The notes under the pieces are model-generated. The model was given only the letters and a program-made list of their open reading frames with translations. It had not been told where the DNA came from and did no database searches. From Thiothrix eikelboomii (GTDB lineage Bacteria; Pseudomonadota; Gammaproteobacteria; Thiotrichales; Thiotrichaceae), in the NCBI RefSeq assembly GCF_900167255.1, contig NZ_FUYB01000003.1:186001-250000 (forward strand): a DNA stretch of 64,000 nt, in the 5' to 3' direction. The position numbers and the translations under genes were made by a program. Shown piece after piece: positions 39,685 through 47,807 of the stretch (positions are counted from its first letter, which is position 1; each line of letters opens with the position of its first letter).

Positions 39685-40929
39685 ATGCATAATTCTATTG
39701 ATTATCACAGTAGTTTGCTAGCACGCAAGCTCTATCGTGAAAGCCAGTCACAAGCGGCCCAACCAGAGCCTAGCACGCCGATTACCCTTGAAGATATTAT
39801 CCCCGCGACCGATACGCAAGCAGACTTACTAGCTTATGAAGTTTTTAGCAATCTAGGCTGTGGCTGTGTCAATGGCCAAGAAGTCCTGCATAGTAAGCAA
39901 GCTGCCCATGATTATTGGTTCAGCTTTTATCCGCCGCAAGCACAGTTATTGCCGCAGCATGCGAATCTTAGCCAACTGCTGGCACGCCGTAGCGAACTCA
40001 ACCGTAGTCGTACCACCTATTATGCTCCACGCTTATTTATCCTGAGCATTTTAGTCGGTATGTTTGTTTTAGGAGCACTGACAAATAATTGGCTATTACC
40101 CCTACTCAGTCTGATACTGGTTTTATTGGTTTGGATCAAAACCCAGCCGAGTATCCAAGAAAATAACGAACATTTGGCACGTAACCAAGCTTGGATTCAG
40201 CAACAACAAAACCTACTAGCACAATTAGTCCAGCAATGCCAGCAATTGACCTGCTCTTTAGATGCCAAACTACTTCAACACAACTATACCCGCCAATTAG
40301 AAACTTGGTTGCAGGATAATGTTAACGAATTTTTCCCCTCTTTAACCCAAGCAGAATTAAAAACTCAGTTAGAAAAGGGTGAGTGCCATTTCTTCTTATT
40401 AGAAAGCCGCGCTATTTTGCAACTCTTGCCGCATGAAACCAATCCGAGTCAAGAGGCCTTGCATGCTCTGCTGAGTGCCAAGGGTAAAGGCTTACTCGCT
40501 CTCCAGCCCTTCACTCAGCTTGAAGGTCTCAGTCGTCTACATTATTTATATGCTTTACTCTGCTTTGAGCACGGTATTGTGGTTTGCACGGCGTTTTATG
40601 ATTGGGTGACCGATGATTTATACAGTGTGCAGCAAGATTTTCACCCTTACCGCGAAATTATGGACATCCAACATGCTAATTTTCGCCCCACTGATCACAA
40701 TCCGGTGTCAAACTATTTAAGTACTGAACTCTTTAAACGGCAAATCAAAGAACCGCTACAAAAAGTCGCTTTAGGCTTATGTCATGGACACGAATACCCC
40801 TGTGTGTTATCCAAAATCCCCTTGCATCGACGTACTTACTTACAACTACCCCAATTATTTTTTACGCATTATTTAAACCGCGATATTCGCCAACTGATAG
40901 CAACCCTGACCAAACACACGGCTGCTTAA
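39685..40929 (+). CDS. Hypothetical membrane protein with coiled coil
   Basis: About 414 residues, not recognised. Two adjacent transmembrane helices near residues 110-155 (LFILSILVGMFVLGALTNNWLLPLLSLILVLLVWIK) are followed by a Gln-rich coiled coil (NEHLARNQAWIQQQQNLLAQLVQQCQQL) and a C-terminal globular domain of about 230 residues with several Cys and His. The ATG at 39685 is preferred because AAAGGG precedes it at good spacing; an ATG eleven codons earlier (39652) is also open. It is divergent from xerD and convergent with the Rieske gene. Confidence 0.7.
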   Translation: MHNSIDYHSSLLARKLYRESQSQAAQPEPSTPITLEDIIPATDTQADLLAYEVFSNLGCGCVNGQEVLHSKQAAHDYWFSFYPPQAQLLPQHANLSQLLARRSELNRSRTTYYAPRLFILSILVGMFVLGALTNNWLLPLLSLILVLLVWIKTQPSIQENNEHLARNQAWIQQQQNLLAQLVQQCQQLTCSLDAKLLQHNYTRQLETWLQDNVNEFFPSLTQAELKTQLEKGECHFFLLESRAILQLLPHETNPSQEALHALLSAKGKGLLALQPFTQLEGLSRLHYLYALLCFEHGIVVCTAFYDWVTDDLYSVQQDFHPYREIMDIQHANFRPTDHNPVSNYLSTELFKRQIKEPLQKVALGLCHGHEYPCVLSKIPLHRRTYLQLPQLFFTHYLNRDIRQLIATLTKHTAA

Positions 40930-40934
40930 TAGAG

Positions 40935-41276
40935 TTAATTAAACTCAAACCAAACTTGTATTTGATCTTGCTGAATGCGAACAGGGAAAGACCGCAATTG
41001 CCGATGCAAACAAGGACCGCGTACACACAATCCGGTATCCGGCTGAAACCAAGCACCGTGCATACTGCATTGGATAAACTCGTGATTTGGGTCTAAAAAA
41101 GTGTGCGGACTCCAATTGAGGGCGACTTGTTGATGAGGGCAACTATTTTCATACGCATAGACTTGCTCTGCATAAAGCACTACTAAGCCCTGCTTGGTAT
41201 CCCAACCCCGTGTTAAGGTAAAACCATACTCAGGCCGAGCTTGCAAACTAGCGTAGCTAACAATCGAATGCCACAT
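40935..41276 (-). CDS. Rieske 2Fe-2S domain protein
   Basis: 113-residue stand-alone Rieske ferredoxin-like protein. The cluster ligands are Cys46-Pro-His48 and Cys70-Ser-Met-His73, the standard C-x-H and C-x2-H pairs. There is no signal peptide, so it is cytosolic, probably an electron carrier or small regulatory subunit. It starts 15 bases downstream of mtnA on the same strand, so the two may be co-transcribed; the link to methionine salvage is not explained. Confidence 0.88.
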   Translation of the reverse strand: MWHSIVSYASLQARPEYGFTLTRGWDTKQGLVVLYAEQVYAYENSCPHQQVALNWSPHTFLDPNHEFIQCSMHGAWFQPDTGLCVRGPCLHRQLRSFPVRIQQDQIQVWFEFN

Positions 41277-41291
41277 GCTTAACCCTAGAGC

Positions 41292-42344
41292 CTAAGACTG
41301 CATTAAAGTACTAAGTTTTTCAGTATCGGGGCGAAGCACAATACCCTTTTCTGTGACCAGGATATCGACTAATTTCCCCGGTGTTACATCAAAGGCTGGA
41401 TTCCATGCCCCCACTTGAGGGGCTGCAATCCGCTGTTGATTAACATTGAGGATTTCATCGGCTGAGCGCTCTTCTAGCGGAATCTGCTCCCCTGATACAG
41501 TTTCTAGATCAATCGTGCTCGTCGGTGCGACCACCATAAAACGCACCCCATGAAAACGGGCTAATACTGCAAGGCTATAAGTACCGATTTTATTCGCAAC
41601 ATCACCATTAGCAGCCACCCGATCTGCACCCACAATGACCCATGAAATTTTGCCCAACTTCATTAAATGGGCGGCGGCCCCTTCACAAATCAGCTGAGTT
41701 GGAATTTTGTCACGCATTAACTCCCAAGCCGTTAAGCGCGAACCTTGCCACCACGGGCGAGTCTCATCAGCATAGACTTGCTCAATTTTGCCTTCACCGT
41801 AAGCTGCACGGATCACCCCTAAAGCCGTGCCATAACCGCCGGTCGCTAATGAACCCGTATTACAATGCGTCAGGACACCATGAGTCGGTTTAATCAACTC
41901 ACTGCCTAATAAGGCCATCCGATGATTAGCTTCGATATCTGCTTGATGAATCTGCTGGGCAACGGCCATCAAGGTATGGATAGGATCGGCATCGTGCTCA
42001 TCCAGTGCTTTCAGCATACGTTGCAAAGCCCAATGTAAATTGACTGCTGTTGGCCGTGCAGCGGCTAATACTTCAATATCAGGCTGCAGACGCGCACGCC
42101 AATCATGAGGATATTGTTTAAACGCTTTGCGCGCAGCCATCAATAAACCATAAGCAGCGGCAATCCCAATCGCAGGTGCACCTCGCACGACCATATTGCG
42201 AATCGCTTCAGCGGTATCTTCTGCACTATAAAGTTGCAAATAATGCTCTGCATGGGGCAATTTGCGTTGATCGAGCAAAATCAGATGATTATCTTTCCAT
42301 TCGACAGCTCGAATTGTATCGTGTGGTGGCATAAGGGCACTCAA
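41292..42344 (-). CDS. mtnA: S-methyl-5-thioribose-1-phosphate isomerase
   Basis: Isomerises methylthioribose 1-phosphate to methylthioribulose 1-phosphate in methylthioadenosine salvage. Family pieces: [17 protein letters not shown], the catalytic Cys region [38 protein letters not shown], and the catalytic Asp in [23 protein letters not shown]. 350 residues, normal. It is divergent from mtaD, which supplies an earlier step of the same salvage route; 54 bases lie between the two starts. Confidence 0.95.
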   Translation of the reverse strand: MSALMPPHDTIRAVEWKDNHLILLDQRKLPHAEHYLQLYSAEDTAEAIRNMVVRGAPAIGIAAAYGLLMAARKAFKQYPHDWRARLQPDIEVLAAARPTAVNLHWALQRMLKALDEHDADPIHTLMAVAQQIHQADIEANHRMALLGSELIKPTHGVLTHCNTGSLATGGYGTALGVIRAAYGEGKIEQVYADETRPWWQGSRLTAWELMRDKIPTQLICEGAAAHLMKLGKISWVIVGADRVAANGDVANKIGTYSLAVLARFHGVRFMVVAPTSTIDLETVSGEQIPLEERSADEILNVNQQRIAAPQVGAWNPAFDVTPGKLVDILVTEKGIVLRPDTEKLSTLMQS

Positions 42345-42398
42345 AACTAAGGGGTATTAGGTGCGATTTTACAACATTATTCGAGCAACAACAGCATT

Positions 42399-43718
42399 AT
42401 GCAGATTGATTTATTAATCAAACCCGGTTGGGTTATTACTGTTAATCAGACAGACCAAGTCCTTAAGCAGCATGCCGTCGCGGTTCATGCGGGAAAAATA
42501 CTGGCTATTTTGCCTGAGGCAGACGCTGAAGCGACCTATCAAGCCACCAAAACTGTCGTACTTCCACAACAAGCCATCCTCCCCGGCTTAATTAATGCTC
42601 ACACGCATGCTGCGATGAGTTTACTAAAAGGGTTAGCGGATGATTTGCCGTTAATGGCATGGCTGCAAGAACATATCTGGCCTGCTGAACGCCAATGGGC
42701 TAATCAGCAATTTGTCTATGAAGGGTCGAAGCTTGCGATTGCAGAAATGCTGCGCTCGGGTACGACTTGTTTTAATGATATGTATTTCTTTGCTGAGGAA
42801 ACGGTTAAAGCGGTTCAAGAAAGCGGAATACGTGCCTCCCTCGGCATGATCTTGGTTGATTTTCCAACTACTTATGCTGCTGATGTGGATACTTACTTAC
42901 AGCGCGGCCTAGCCCTGCGCGAACAGGTAAAAGATGATCCTTTAATTAGTCTCTGCTTCGCTCCACACGCACCCTATACGGTGTCTGATCAGTCTTTGCA
43001 ACGCCTGCAATCCTTAGCGGAAGCCTTTAAACTTCCGATCCATATCCATATGCATGAAACGGCGCAGGAAGTGGCTCAAGCGGTGGCCTTAAACCAAGAA
43101 CGCCCGTTGGCACGGTTTGAGCGCTTAGGTTTGCTCAATCAACGCTTTTTAGCCGTGCATTTAACTCAATTGAACACATCCGAAATCGCTTTATTAGCGT
43201 ATAAACAAGTACAAGTCATTCACTGCCCTGAATCAAATTTAAAACTAGCGAGTGGCTTTTGCCCTGTCGCCCAGCTCATCGCTGCGGGTGTGAATGTGGC
43301 CTTAGGCACCGATAGCAATGCCAGTAATAATGATTTAGATCTGTTCGGTGAAATGCGGACTGCAGCCTTATTAGCCAAAGCAGTCGATCAAGATGCCAGT
43401 GTGGTATCCGCTCATCAAGTGCTACGCATGGCAACCATTAATGGCGCTAAAGCCTTAGGCTTAGACCAAGCGATTGGCTCGATTGAAATTGGCAAGAGTG
43501 CTGATTTGATTACAATTAATTTAGGTGGTTTAGAGGCGCAGCCCATGTATGATCCTATTTCGCATTTAGTCTATTGCACGACCCGCGAACAAGTCAGTTG
43601 GGTTTGGGTCGCTGGTAAAGCCTTGTTAGAAGAGCGTAAACTTAGCACCCTCAATGAAGCGGAGCTCATTAAGTCCGCTCAACACTGGCAAAGTCTAATT
43701 GGAGAAACTGCGGGATGA
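42399..43718 (+). CDS. mtaD: 5-methylthioadenosine/S-adenosylhomocysteine deaminase (TRZ/ATZ family)
   Basis: Amidohydrolase that deaminates methylthioadenosine and S-adenosylhomocysteine. Metal ligands appear in the motifs [34 protein letters not shown] (His), AVHLTQL (His) and [15 protein letters not shown] (Asp). 439 residues, usual. It is divergent from mtnA and overlaps the ubiG start by 4 bases (ATGA), giving an mtaD-ubiG-lipoprotein operon. The close pairing with a SAM-dependent methyltransferase fits removal of S-adenosylhomocysteine. Confidence 0.92.
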   Translation: MQIDLLIKPGWVITVNQTDQVLKQHAVAVHAGKILAILPEADAEATYQATKTVVLPQQAILPGLINAHTHAAMSLLKGLADDLPLMAWLQEHIWPAERQWANQQFVYEGSKLAIAEMLRSGTTCFNDMYFFAEETVKAVQESGIRASLGMILVDFPTTYAADVDTYLQRGLALREQVKDDPLISLCFAPHAPYTVSDQSLQRLQSLAEAFKLPIHIHMHETAQEVAQAVALNQERPLARFERLGLLNQRFLAVHLTQLNTSEIALLAYKQVQVIHCPESNLKLASGFCPVAQLIAAGVNVALGTDSNASNNDLDLFGEMRTAALLAKAVDQDASVVSAHQVLRMATINGAKALGLDQAIGSIEIGKSADLITINLGGLEAQPMYDPISHLVYCTTREQVSWVWVAGKALLEERKLSTLNEAELIKSAQHWQSLIGETAG

Positions 43719-44422
43719 ACGCTGAGCTGAATGTAGACCCAAGTGAAATTCGTAAATTTGAAAGCATTGCGCATCGCTGGTGGGATCCTGAAAGCGAATT
43801 TAAACCCTTACATGCCATCAATCCTTTGCGCCTCAATTATATTGATGATCACGCACCCTTAAGCCATAAACGGGTACTCGATGTCGGATGTGGTGGTGGT
43901 ATTTTGGCCGAAAGTATGGCCCGACGAGGCGCTAAGGTAACAGGGATTGATTTAGGGGCAGGTCCTTTGTCTGTAGCGAGCCTACATGCGCTAGACTCAC
44001 AAGTAACAGTCGATTATCAACAAATCAGTGTAGAGGACTTAGCTGCACAAGAACCCGAACACTACGATATTGTCACTTGCATGGAAATGCTTGAACATGT
44101 CCCTGCTCCAGAATCGGTGATTCGTGCTTGTGCTCAATTAGTCAAGCCGGGGGGGGCAGTATTTTTTTCCACGATAAATCGCAACTTTAAAGCCTTTATG
44201 CTGGCGGTGGTCGGTGCGGAATATCTGCTCAATATGCTGCCCAAAGGTACCCATGAATACGCTAAATTTATCCGTCCCTCTGAATTGGAATTCGCAGCAC
44301 GCCAAGCTCAGCTAAACTTACAAGATATGACGGGAATGACGTATAACCCCCTTTTTCAAAGCTATCGACTTGGCAAAGATATTAATGTTAATTATCTCAT
44401 GTATTTTAAAAAGGAAGAGTAA
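43715..44422 (+). CDS. ubiG: Ubiquinone biosynthesis O-methyltransferase UbiG
   Basis: SAM-dependent methyltransferase performing both O-methylations in ubiquinone synthesis. The opening [37 protein letters not shown] and the SAM loop [26 protein letters not shown] are diagnostic; MEMLEHVP and [12 protein letters not shown] follow. 235 residues. It starts within the end of mtaD (4-base overlap), and a lipoprotein gene follows after 3 bases. Confidence 0.96.
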   Translation: MNAELNVDPSEIRKFESIAHRWWDPESEFKPLHAINPLRLNYIDDHAPLSHKRVLDVGCGGGILAESMARRGAKVTGIDLGAGPLSVASLHALDSQVTVDYQQISVEDLAAQEPEHYDIVTCMEMLEHVPAPESVIRACAQLVKPGGAVFFSTINRNFKAFMLAVVGAEYLLNMLPKGTHEYAKFIRPSELEFAARQAQLNLQDMTGMTYNPLFQSYRLGKDINVNYLMYFKKEE

Positions 44423-44425
44423 TTC

Positions 44426-45046
44426 ATGATTGCTCCTAAAAGAATAATAACACTTGGCTTAGCGTCACTCGTTTTATCGGCTTGTGCAATACGCTATGAC
44501 AATGTAGTCGTTACACCAAGTGGCCGAGCGCAACTGGCGGAAATGGACTCCAGAACTGAGCGTAATATTCGTGAGCTAGCAGGTGCTATAATGTCGCTTG
44601 GCCCCTATATTAGCCGCGATGAAGCGATGGACTTGGCTTATGACTCTTATGTTTACCCCATGAAACTTGCCAATGAATGGGGCTTAACTTGGCCACCCAT
44701 GTATCACAATACCTTGCGTAATGCCAAGCTCAGACCGAAGGGTTTATGCACCGACTGGGCGGATGCAATGATCACAATGGCACGCCGCAAAAATATGCAA
44801 ACAATGGATGTGTATTGGGGGGTTTCCAATCGCGGTGACCCTTGGCGCGAACATAGTACCTTGCTAGTTACTGCCAAAGGCCAGCCCTTTGACACAGGTA
44901 TTATTCTCGATCCTTGGCGTAATTCGGGCAAATTGTATTGGTTACGCCATGTCGATGATCCTGCTTATAAATGGAAATACCACGCAGGTCCATTTGCCCC
45001 CTTACCTCCCCTAGGTAGGTCGACGGTCAGGCGTATTGTGCAGTAA
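44426..45046 (+). CDS. Lipoprotein with possible Cys-His-Asp transglutaminase/papain-like core
   Basis: 206-residue lipoprotein: signal with lipobox LSAC (Cys20). I do not recognise a named family. Three residues are spaced and embedded like a papain/transglutaminase-type triad: Cys108 in PKGLCTDWADAM at the start of a helix, His143 in REHSTLLV on a strand, and Asp162 in IILDPWRNSGK. This suggests a periplasmic thiol hydrolase or transamidase-like fold, inferred only from the pattern. A purine-rich AAGGAAG in the end of ubiG serves as ribosome binding site. A GC-rich terminator follows at 45061. Confidence 0.65.
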   Translation: MIAPKRIITLGLASLVLSACAIRYDNVVVTPSGRAQLAEMDSRTERNIRELAGAIMSLGPYISRDEAMDLAYDSYVYPMKLANEWGLTWPPMYHNTLRNAKLRPKGLCTDWADAMITMARRKNMQTMDVYWGVSNRGDPWREHSTLLVTAKGQPFDTGIILDPWRNSGKLYWLRHVDDPAYKWKYHAGPFAPLPPLGRSTVRRIVQ

Positions 45047-45060
45047 GCTAGCTTATCAGC

Positions 45061-45085
45061 GCCCCCATCGTTGGGGGCTTTGCTT
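45061..45085 (+). terminator. Rho-independent terminator of the mtaD-ubiG operon
   Basis: Perfect 6-base GC arms GCCCCC (45061-45066) and GGGGGC (45073-45078) with a 6-base loop, followed by TTTGCTT. It lies 14 bases after the lipoprotein stop and 22 bases before the next gene start. Confidence 0.8.
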
Positions 45086-45107
45086 ATAAACTTAGCAGGA
45101 TATCGCC

Positions 45108-45677
45108 ATGCGCATTCGCTTAAAAACCAAGTGGAATAATCAAACCCGAGAAGTTTCCTTAGAAGACACCGTGAGTGTGCTGGCTTTTAATGCTTGGAAG
45201 TTGGGCATGCAAGCCTTATTAGAAATCGAAAATCAAAACTTCCAAACCGATACCCAAATGCAACGGATGGCTGTGATGGAAGAAATCATGGCATTTTTAG
45301 TGCATGTGCTTGATCGAATTGCCTATACCCAACTCGATGAAGCTGATCGCCAACAGCTGATTAGCCGCTTTGCTTTAAAACTTGCCGATCATATTCAAGA
45401 TAATGCACGCGATTTTGCTGGGGCTGGCGATTACCGCAATCCTTTTATTAATAAACTCAATGAGCGCCTAGCCGATTATGCGGAAAGCAGCTGGGATGAA
45501 GTCACTCAACAGCCCGGATTTTCGATGGGTTTAAGCTTTGGACAACATATCACCGCAAGTTTAGGACCACGCGATCAACAATGGGTCTTAGATTATATCC
45601 AACGGACGCTCATGCCCGAACTACTTGAGCCTTATCGGCGGGTACTTGAACGTTTAGGTTTGCTGGCCACTCAATAA
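45108..45677 (+). CDS. Conserved hypothetical helical protein
   Basis: 189-residue soluble, mainly helical protein not assigned to a family. No signal peptide, membrane segment or metal motif is seen. The N-terminal RIRLKTKWNNQTREVSLEDTVSVLAFNAWKLGM resembles a small beta-hairpin followed by helices. AGGA precedes the ATG at 8 bases, and coding character (host-like codon use) supports a real gene. It is flanked by a terminator on the left and palindromic DNA on the right, so it is probably its own transcription unit. Confidence 0.7.
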   Translation: MRIRLKTKWNNQTREVSLEDTVSVLAFNAWKLGMQALLEIENQNFQTDTQMQRMAVMEEIMAFLVHVLDRIAYTQLDEADRQQLISRFALKLADHIQDNARDFAGAGDYRNPFINKLNERLADYAESSWDEVTQQPGFSMGLSFGQHITASLGPRDQQWVLDYIQRTLMPELLEPYRRVLERLGLLATQ

Positions 45678-45758
45678 CACACTGTTTACTCTAGCCGTTT
45701 CTAGCCTTTTGAAGGGATAGGGATATTGACCTCACTGTAGATGGGTATTACTTTTAGG

Positions 45759-45794
45759 GGATAGAAATATCCTTATATATCCCTAAGTGGATAT
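45759..45794. promoter_or_regulatory. Tandem palindromes upstream of the DsrC-like gene
   Basis: Two neighbouring inverted repeats sharing the half-site GGATA/TATCC: arms GGATA and TATCC around GAAA (45759-45772), and arms ATATCC and GGATAT around six bases (45777-45794). A further GGGATA lies at 45714-45719. They end about 24 bases before the ATG, so a regulator bound here could block or control the DsrC-like gene. Repressor identity is unknown. Confidence 0.5.
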
Positions 45795-45817
45795 AAAAAC
45801 AAAGCTACTGGAGAAGA

Positions 45818-46195
45818 ATGATGTATAGCCAAAGCCAAGTCACAATTGACGACATGTTTCCACGTGCAGAACCTATGCTGCGTGTACCTTTACCCCTGCT
45901 TAAAGTGAGTCAAACTTATGCATTGATTGAGCAACGTGCAAAAGACTTAGAATTAAAATTGACGGCTCAACATCGAGATGTGATTGAGTTTGTCTTAGAT
46001 TTTTATGAATACTGTGATGACTGTGAAAATGCACGTGCCTTAGCTGACTTAGTGCATGAAGAGTTTATCTTTCAGGGTGGTCGTCGCTATTTGTATAAAT
46101 TATTTCCCGCAGGGCCATTGAATACGATCCACTATCTCGCGGATTTACCCGCTCTTAAATACGAAACAGATCCCAGTTCCGGTATTCGTTTCTAA
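45818..46195 (+). CDS. DsrC/TusE-family protein lacking the C-terminal cysteine arm
   Basis: 125-residue homologue of the sulfur-relay proteins DsrC and TusE: LTAQHRDVIEFVLDFYEY and the C-terminal GGRRYLYKLFPAGPLNTIHYLADLPAL match the family core. Functional DsrC and TusE end in a flexible arm with a conserved penultimate Cys; here the arm reads LKYETDPSSGIRF and has no Cys. The only cysteines are in YCDDCENA, mid-protein. It is therefore unlikely to carry persulfide in the usual way and may be a regulatory paralogue. It is preceded by tandem palindromes and a GGAG ribosome binding site. Confidence 0.82.
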   Translation: MMYSQSQVTIDDMFPRAEPMLRVPLPLLKVSQTYALIEQRAKDLELKLTAQHRDVIEFVLDFYEYCDDCENARALADLVHEEFIFQGGRRYLYKLFPAGPLNTIHYLADLPALKYETDPSSGIRF

Positions 46196-46364
46196 CCTGC
46201 TAATCTTCCCCTCAGGCTAGCCATGCTAGCTAGTCTCTAGCCTACCGTTTATAAGCAATCTGTAGCGAAATGCCTGCCATCAAGCTAGGGTTCACCTTAA
46301 GTCTTGAAGAATAAGGCTCATAAATTTTATAAATCCACATTAATAAAAATTAAAAGGTATAACG

Positions 46365-47102
46365 ATGGGCAAACTGACAGCGGCCACTTGGATACCAGGG
46401 GCGATGTTGGCACTCGGACACTTGAGTCTAGTACCAAGCACTGCACAAGCAGATTATCAAACCTATTATCCCCAAGCGAACCCTTATCCAGTACAACCTG
46501 TATCCTATCAACCCCAGAATAATCGAGTCTTTCACGTTTGGAATCAGCCACTGGCTATTCCACCAGAAATTGAACCCTATAACGATAATAATAACTCCGG
46601 CTTTTATAATCCACAGGTTGAATTCAATCGGGAAGGCCGTGCTCAGCCCACCTCTCAAGCGATTTACCAAGCACCTCGCTATCAAGCTCCTCCGCCCCGC
46701 CCCCAGAGTTCGAGTCGGAAACTGAATCCGGCACGTGAGGAGATTTTAAAAGCTGCCTATCGCTCACTCGGTATTGGCTACCGTTGGGGAGGTAATACCC
46801 CTAGAGAAGGCTTTGATTGCAGTGGCCTCACCAAATTTACGCATAAAAATGTCAATTTAAGTATTCCACGGACAGCACTCGAGCAAAGCAAAGCTAGCCG
46901 TACCATCAAGCGTCAAGAGCTGAAGCCCGGTGATATGATTTTCTTTCGCACCAGTGGCAAGAGTGTAAATCACGTAGGAATTTATGTGGGTGATGGTAAA
47001 TTTATTCATGCCGCCTCAGGCGGTGGGAAAGTGACTCTAGATGACTTGCGACGTGCCTACTGGCAACAACGTCTTGTCAAGTACGGAACATTTTTAGCTT
47101 AG
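46365..47102 (+). CDS. NlpC/P60 (C40) family cell wall hydrolase
   Basis: Exported peptidoglycan endopeptidase. A signal peptide (to about residue 29, STAQA) is followed by a Pro/Gln/Tyr-rich low-complexity segment (residues 30-118) and the NlpC/P60 domain (residues 123-245). Catalytic residues are Cys152 in FDCSGLTKF, His203 in NHVGIYVGDGKFIH and His215. It would cleave the D-Glu-meso-DAP bond of stem peptides. 245 residues. AAAAGG precedes the ATG. The 168-base gap upstream has a small GCTAGC hairpin at 46216-46230. Confidence 0.9.
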   Translation: MGKLTAATWIPGAMLALGHLSLVPSTAQADYQTYYPQANPYPVQPVSYQPQNNRVFHVWNQPLAIPPEIEPYNDNNNSGFYNPQVEFNREGRAQPTSQAIYQAPRYQAPPPRPQSSSRKLNPAREEILKAAYRSLGIGYRWGGNTPREGFDCSGLTKFTHKNVNLSIPRTALEQSKASRTIKRQELKPGDMIFFRTSGKSVNHVGIYVGDGKFIHAASGGGKVTLDDLRRAYWQQRLVKYGTFLA

Positions 47103-47230
47103 TCTTGAACCCTGAGTTTAATCAGTTAGACTTAGCTGATGATTAATTGCCACAGTGAGTCTGTTTAGGCTTATACTCACCTCAGGCTTATCATGCCGTA
47201 TTTGAATCATTCATTTGGAAGGAGATAACT

Positions 47231-47689
47231 ATGGGTTTATTTGATTTCGCAGCTAACATTGGCAAGAAATTGTTTGGTAGGGATGATCCTCCAGAGCAAC
47301 AAGCTGCCAAAGTTCAAGAGCATATCCAAGCAGCTAACCCCGGCGTCGACAACCTGCAAGTAGAAGTCTCTAATGGCGTAGCCACCATTAAAGGTGATGC
47401 CAAGTCTCCCGAAGCCCTAGAAAAAGCCATTCTGATGGCTGGCAATGCGATGGGTATCCAAGAAGTAAAAGCTGCTGAAGCCACTGTTGCTGGCCAAGCT
47501 GCTCAATTAGCTACAGATGATGAGTTCTATATCATCGAAAAAGGCGATACTCTGTGGAAAATCGCTGAAAAAGCGTATGGCAATGGTTCTAAATACAATG
47601 CGATTTTCGATGCAAATCGTGAAGTAATTGAAGATCCAGACAAGATTTTCCCCGGCCAAAAAATTCGTATTCCAAGCTCACTGAAATAA
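47231..47689 (+). CDS. kbp: BON-LysM protein, Kbp/YgaU-like
   Basis: Small soluble protein with an N-terminal BON domain (about residues 25-85: VQEHIQAANPGVDNLQVEVSNGVATIKGDAKSPE) and a C-terminal LysM domain (about 101-151: EFYIIEKGDTLWKIAEKAYGNGSKYNAIFDANREVI). This is the architecture of YgaU/Kbp, the potassium-binding protein of Escherichia coli, 149-152 residues. No signal peptide. GGAAGGAG precedes the ATG and a clear terminator follows. Potassium binding here is inference from homology. Confidence 0.9.
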   Translation: MGLFDFAANIGKKLFGRDDPPEQQAAKVQEHIQAANPGVDNLQVEVSNGVATIKGDAKSPEALEKAILMAGNAMGIQEVKAAEATVAGQAAQLATDDEFYIIEKGDTLWKIAEKAYGNGSKYNAIFDANREVIEDPDKIFPGQKIRIPSSLK

Positions 47690-47726
47690 TGCCGAAATAA
47701 TTTAGCCCTCTCGCTAAAAATCTCTA

Positions 47727-47757
47727 GAAAAGCCATCTTAGGGTGGCTTTTCGTTTT
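47727..47757 (+). terminator. Rho-independent terminator after kbp
   Basis: Arms GAAAAGCCA (47727-47735) and TGGCTTTTC (47744-47752) form a perfect 9-base stem with an 8-base loop, followed by GTTTT. It lies 38 bases after the kbp stop and before the MFS gene. Confidence 0.85.
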
Positions 47758-47807
47758 CTGATCTAGCTCATCCAACCCGAGCACCATCAACTTGTAAGGA
47801 GATAAAA

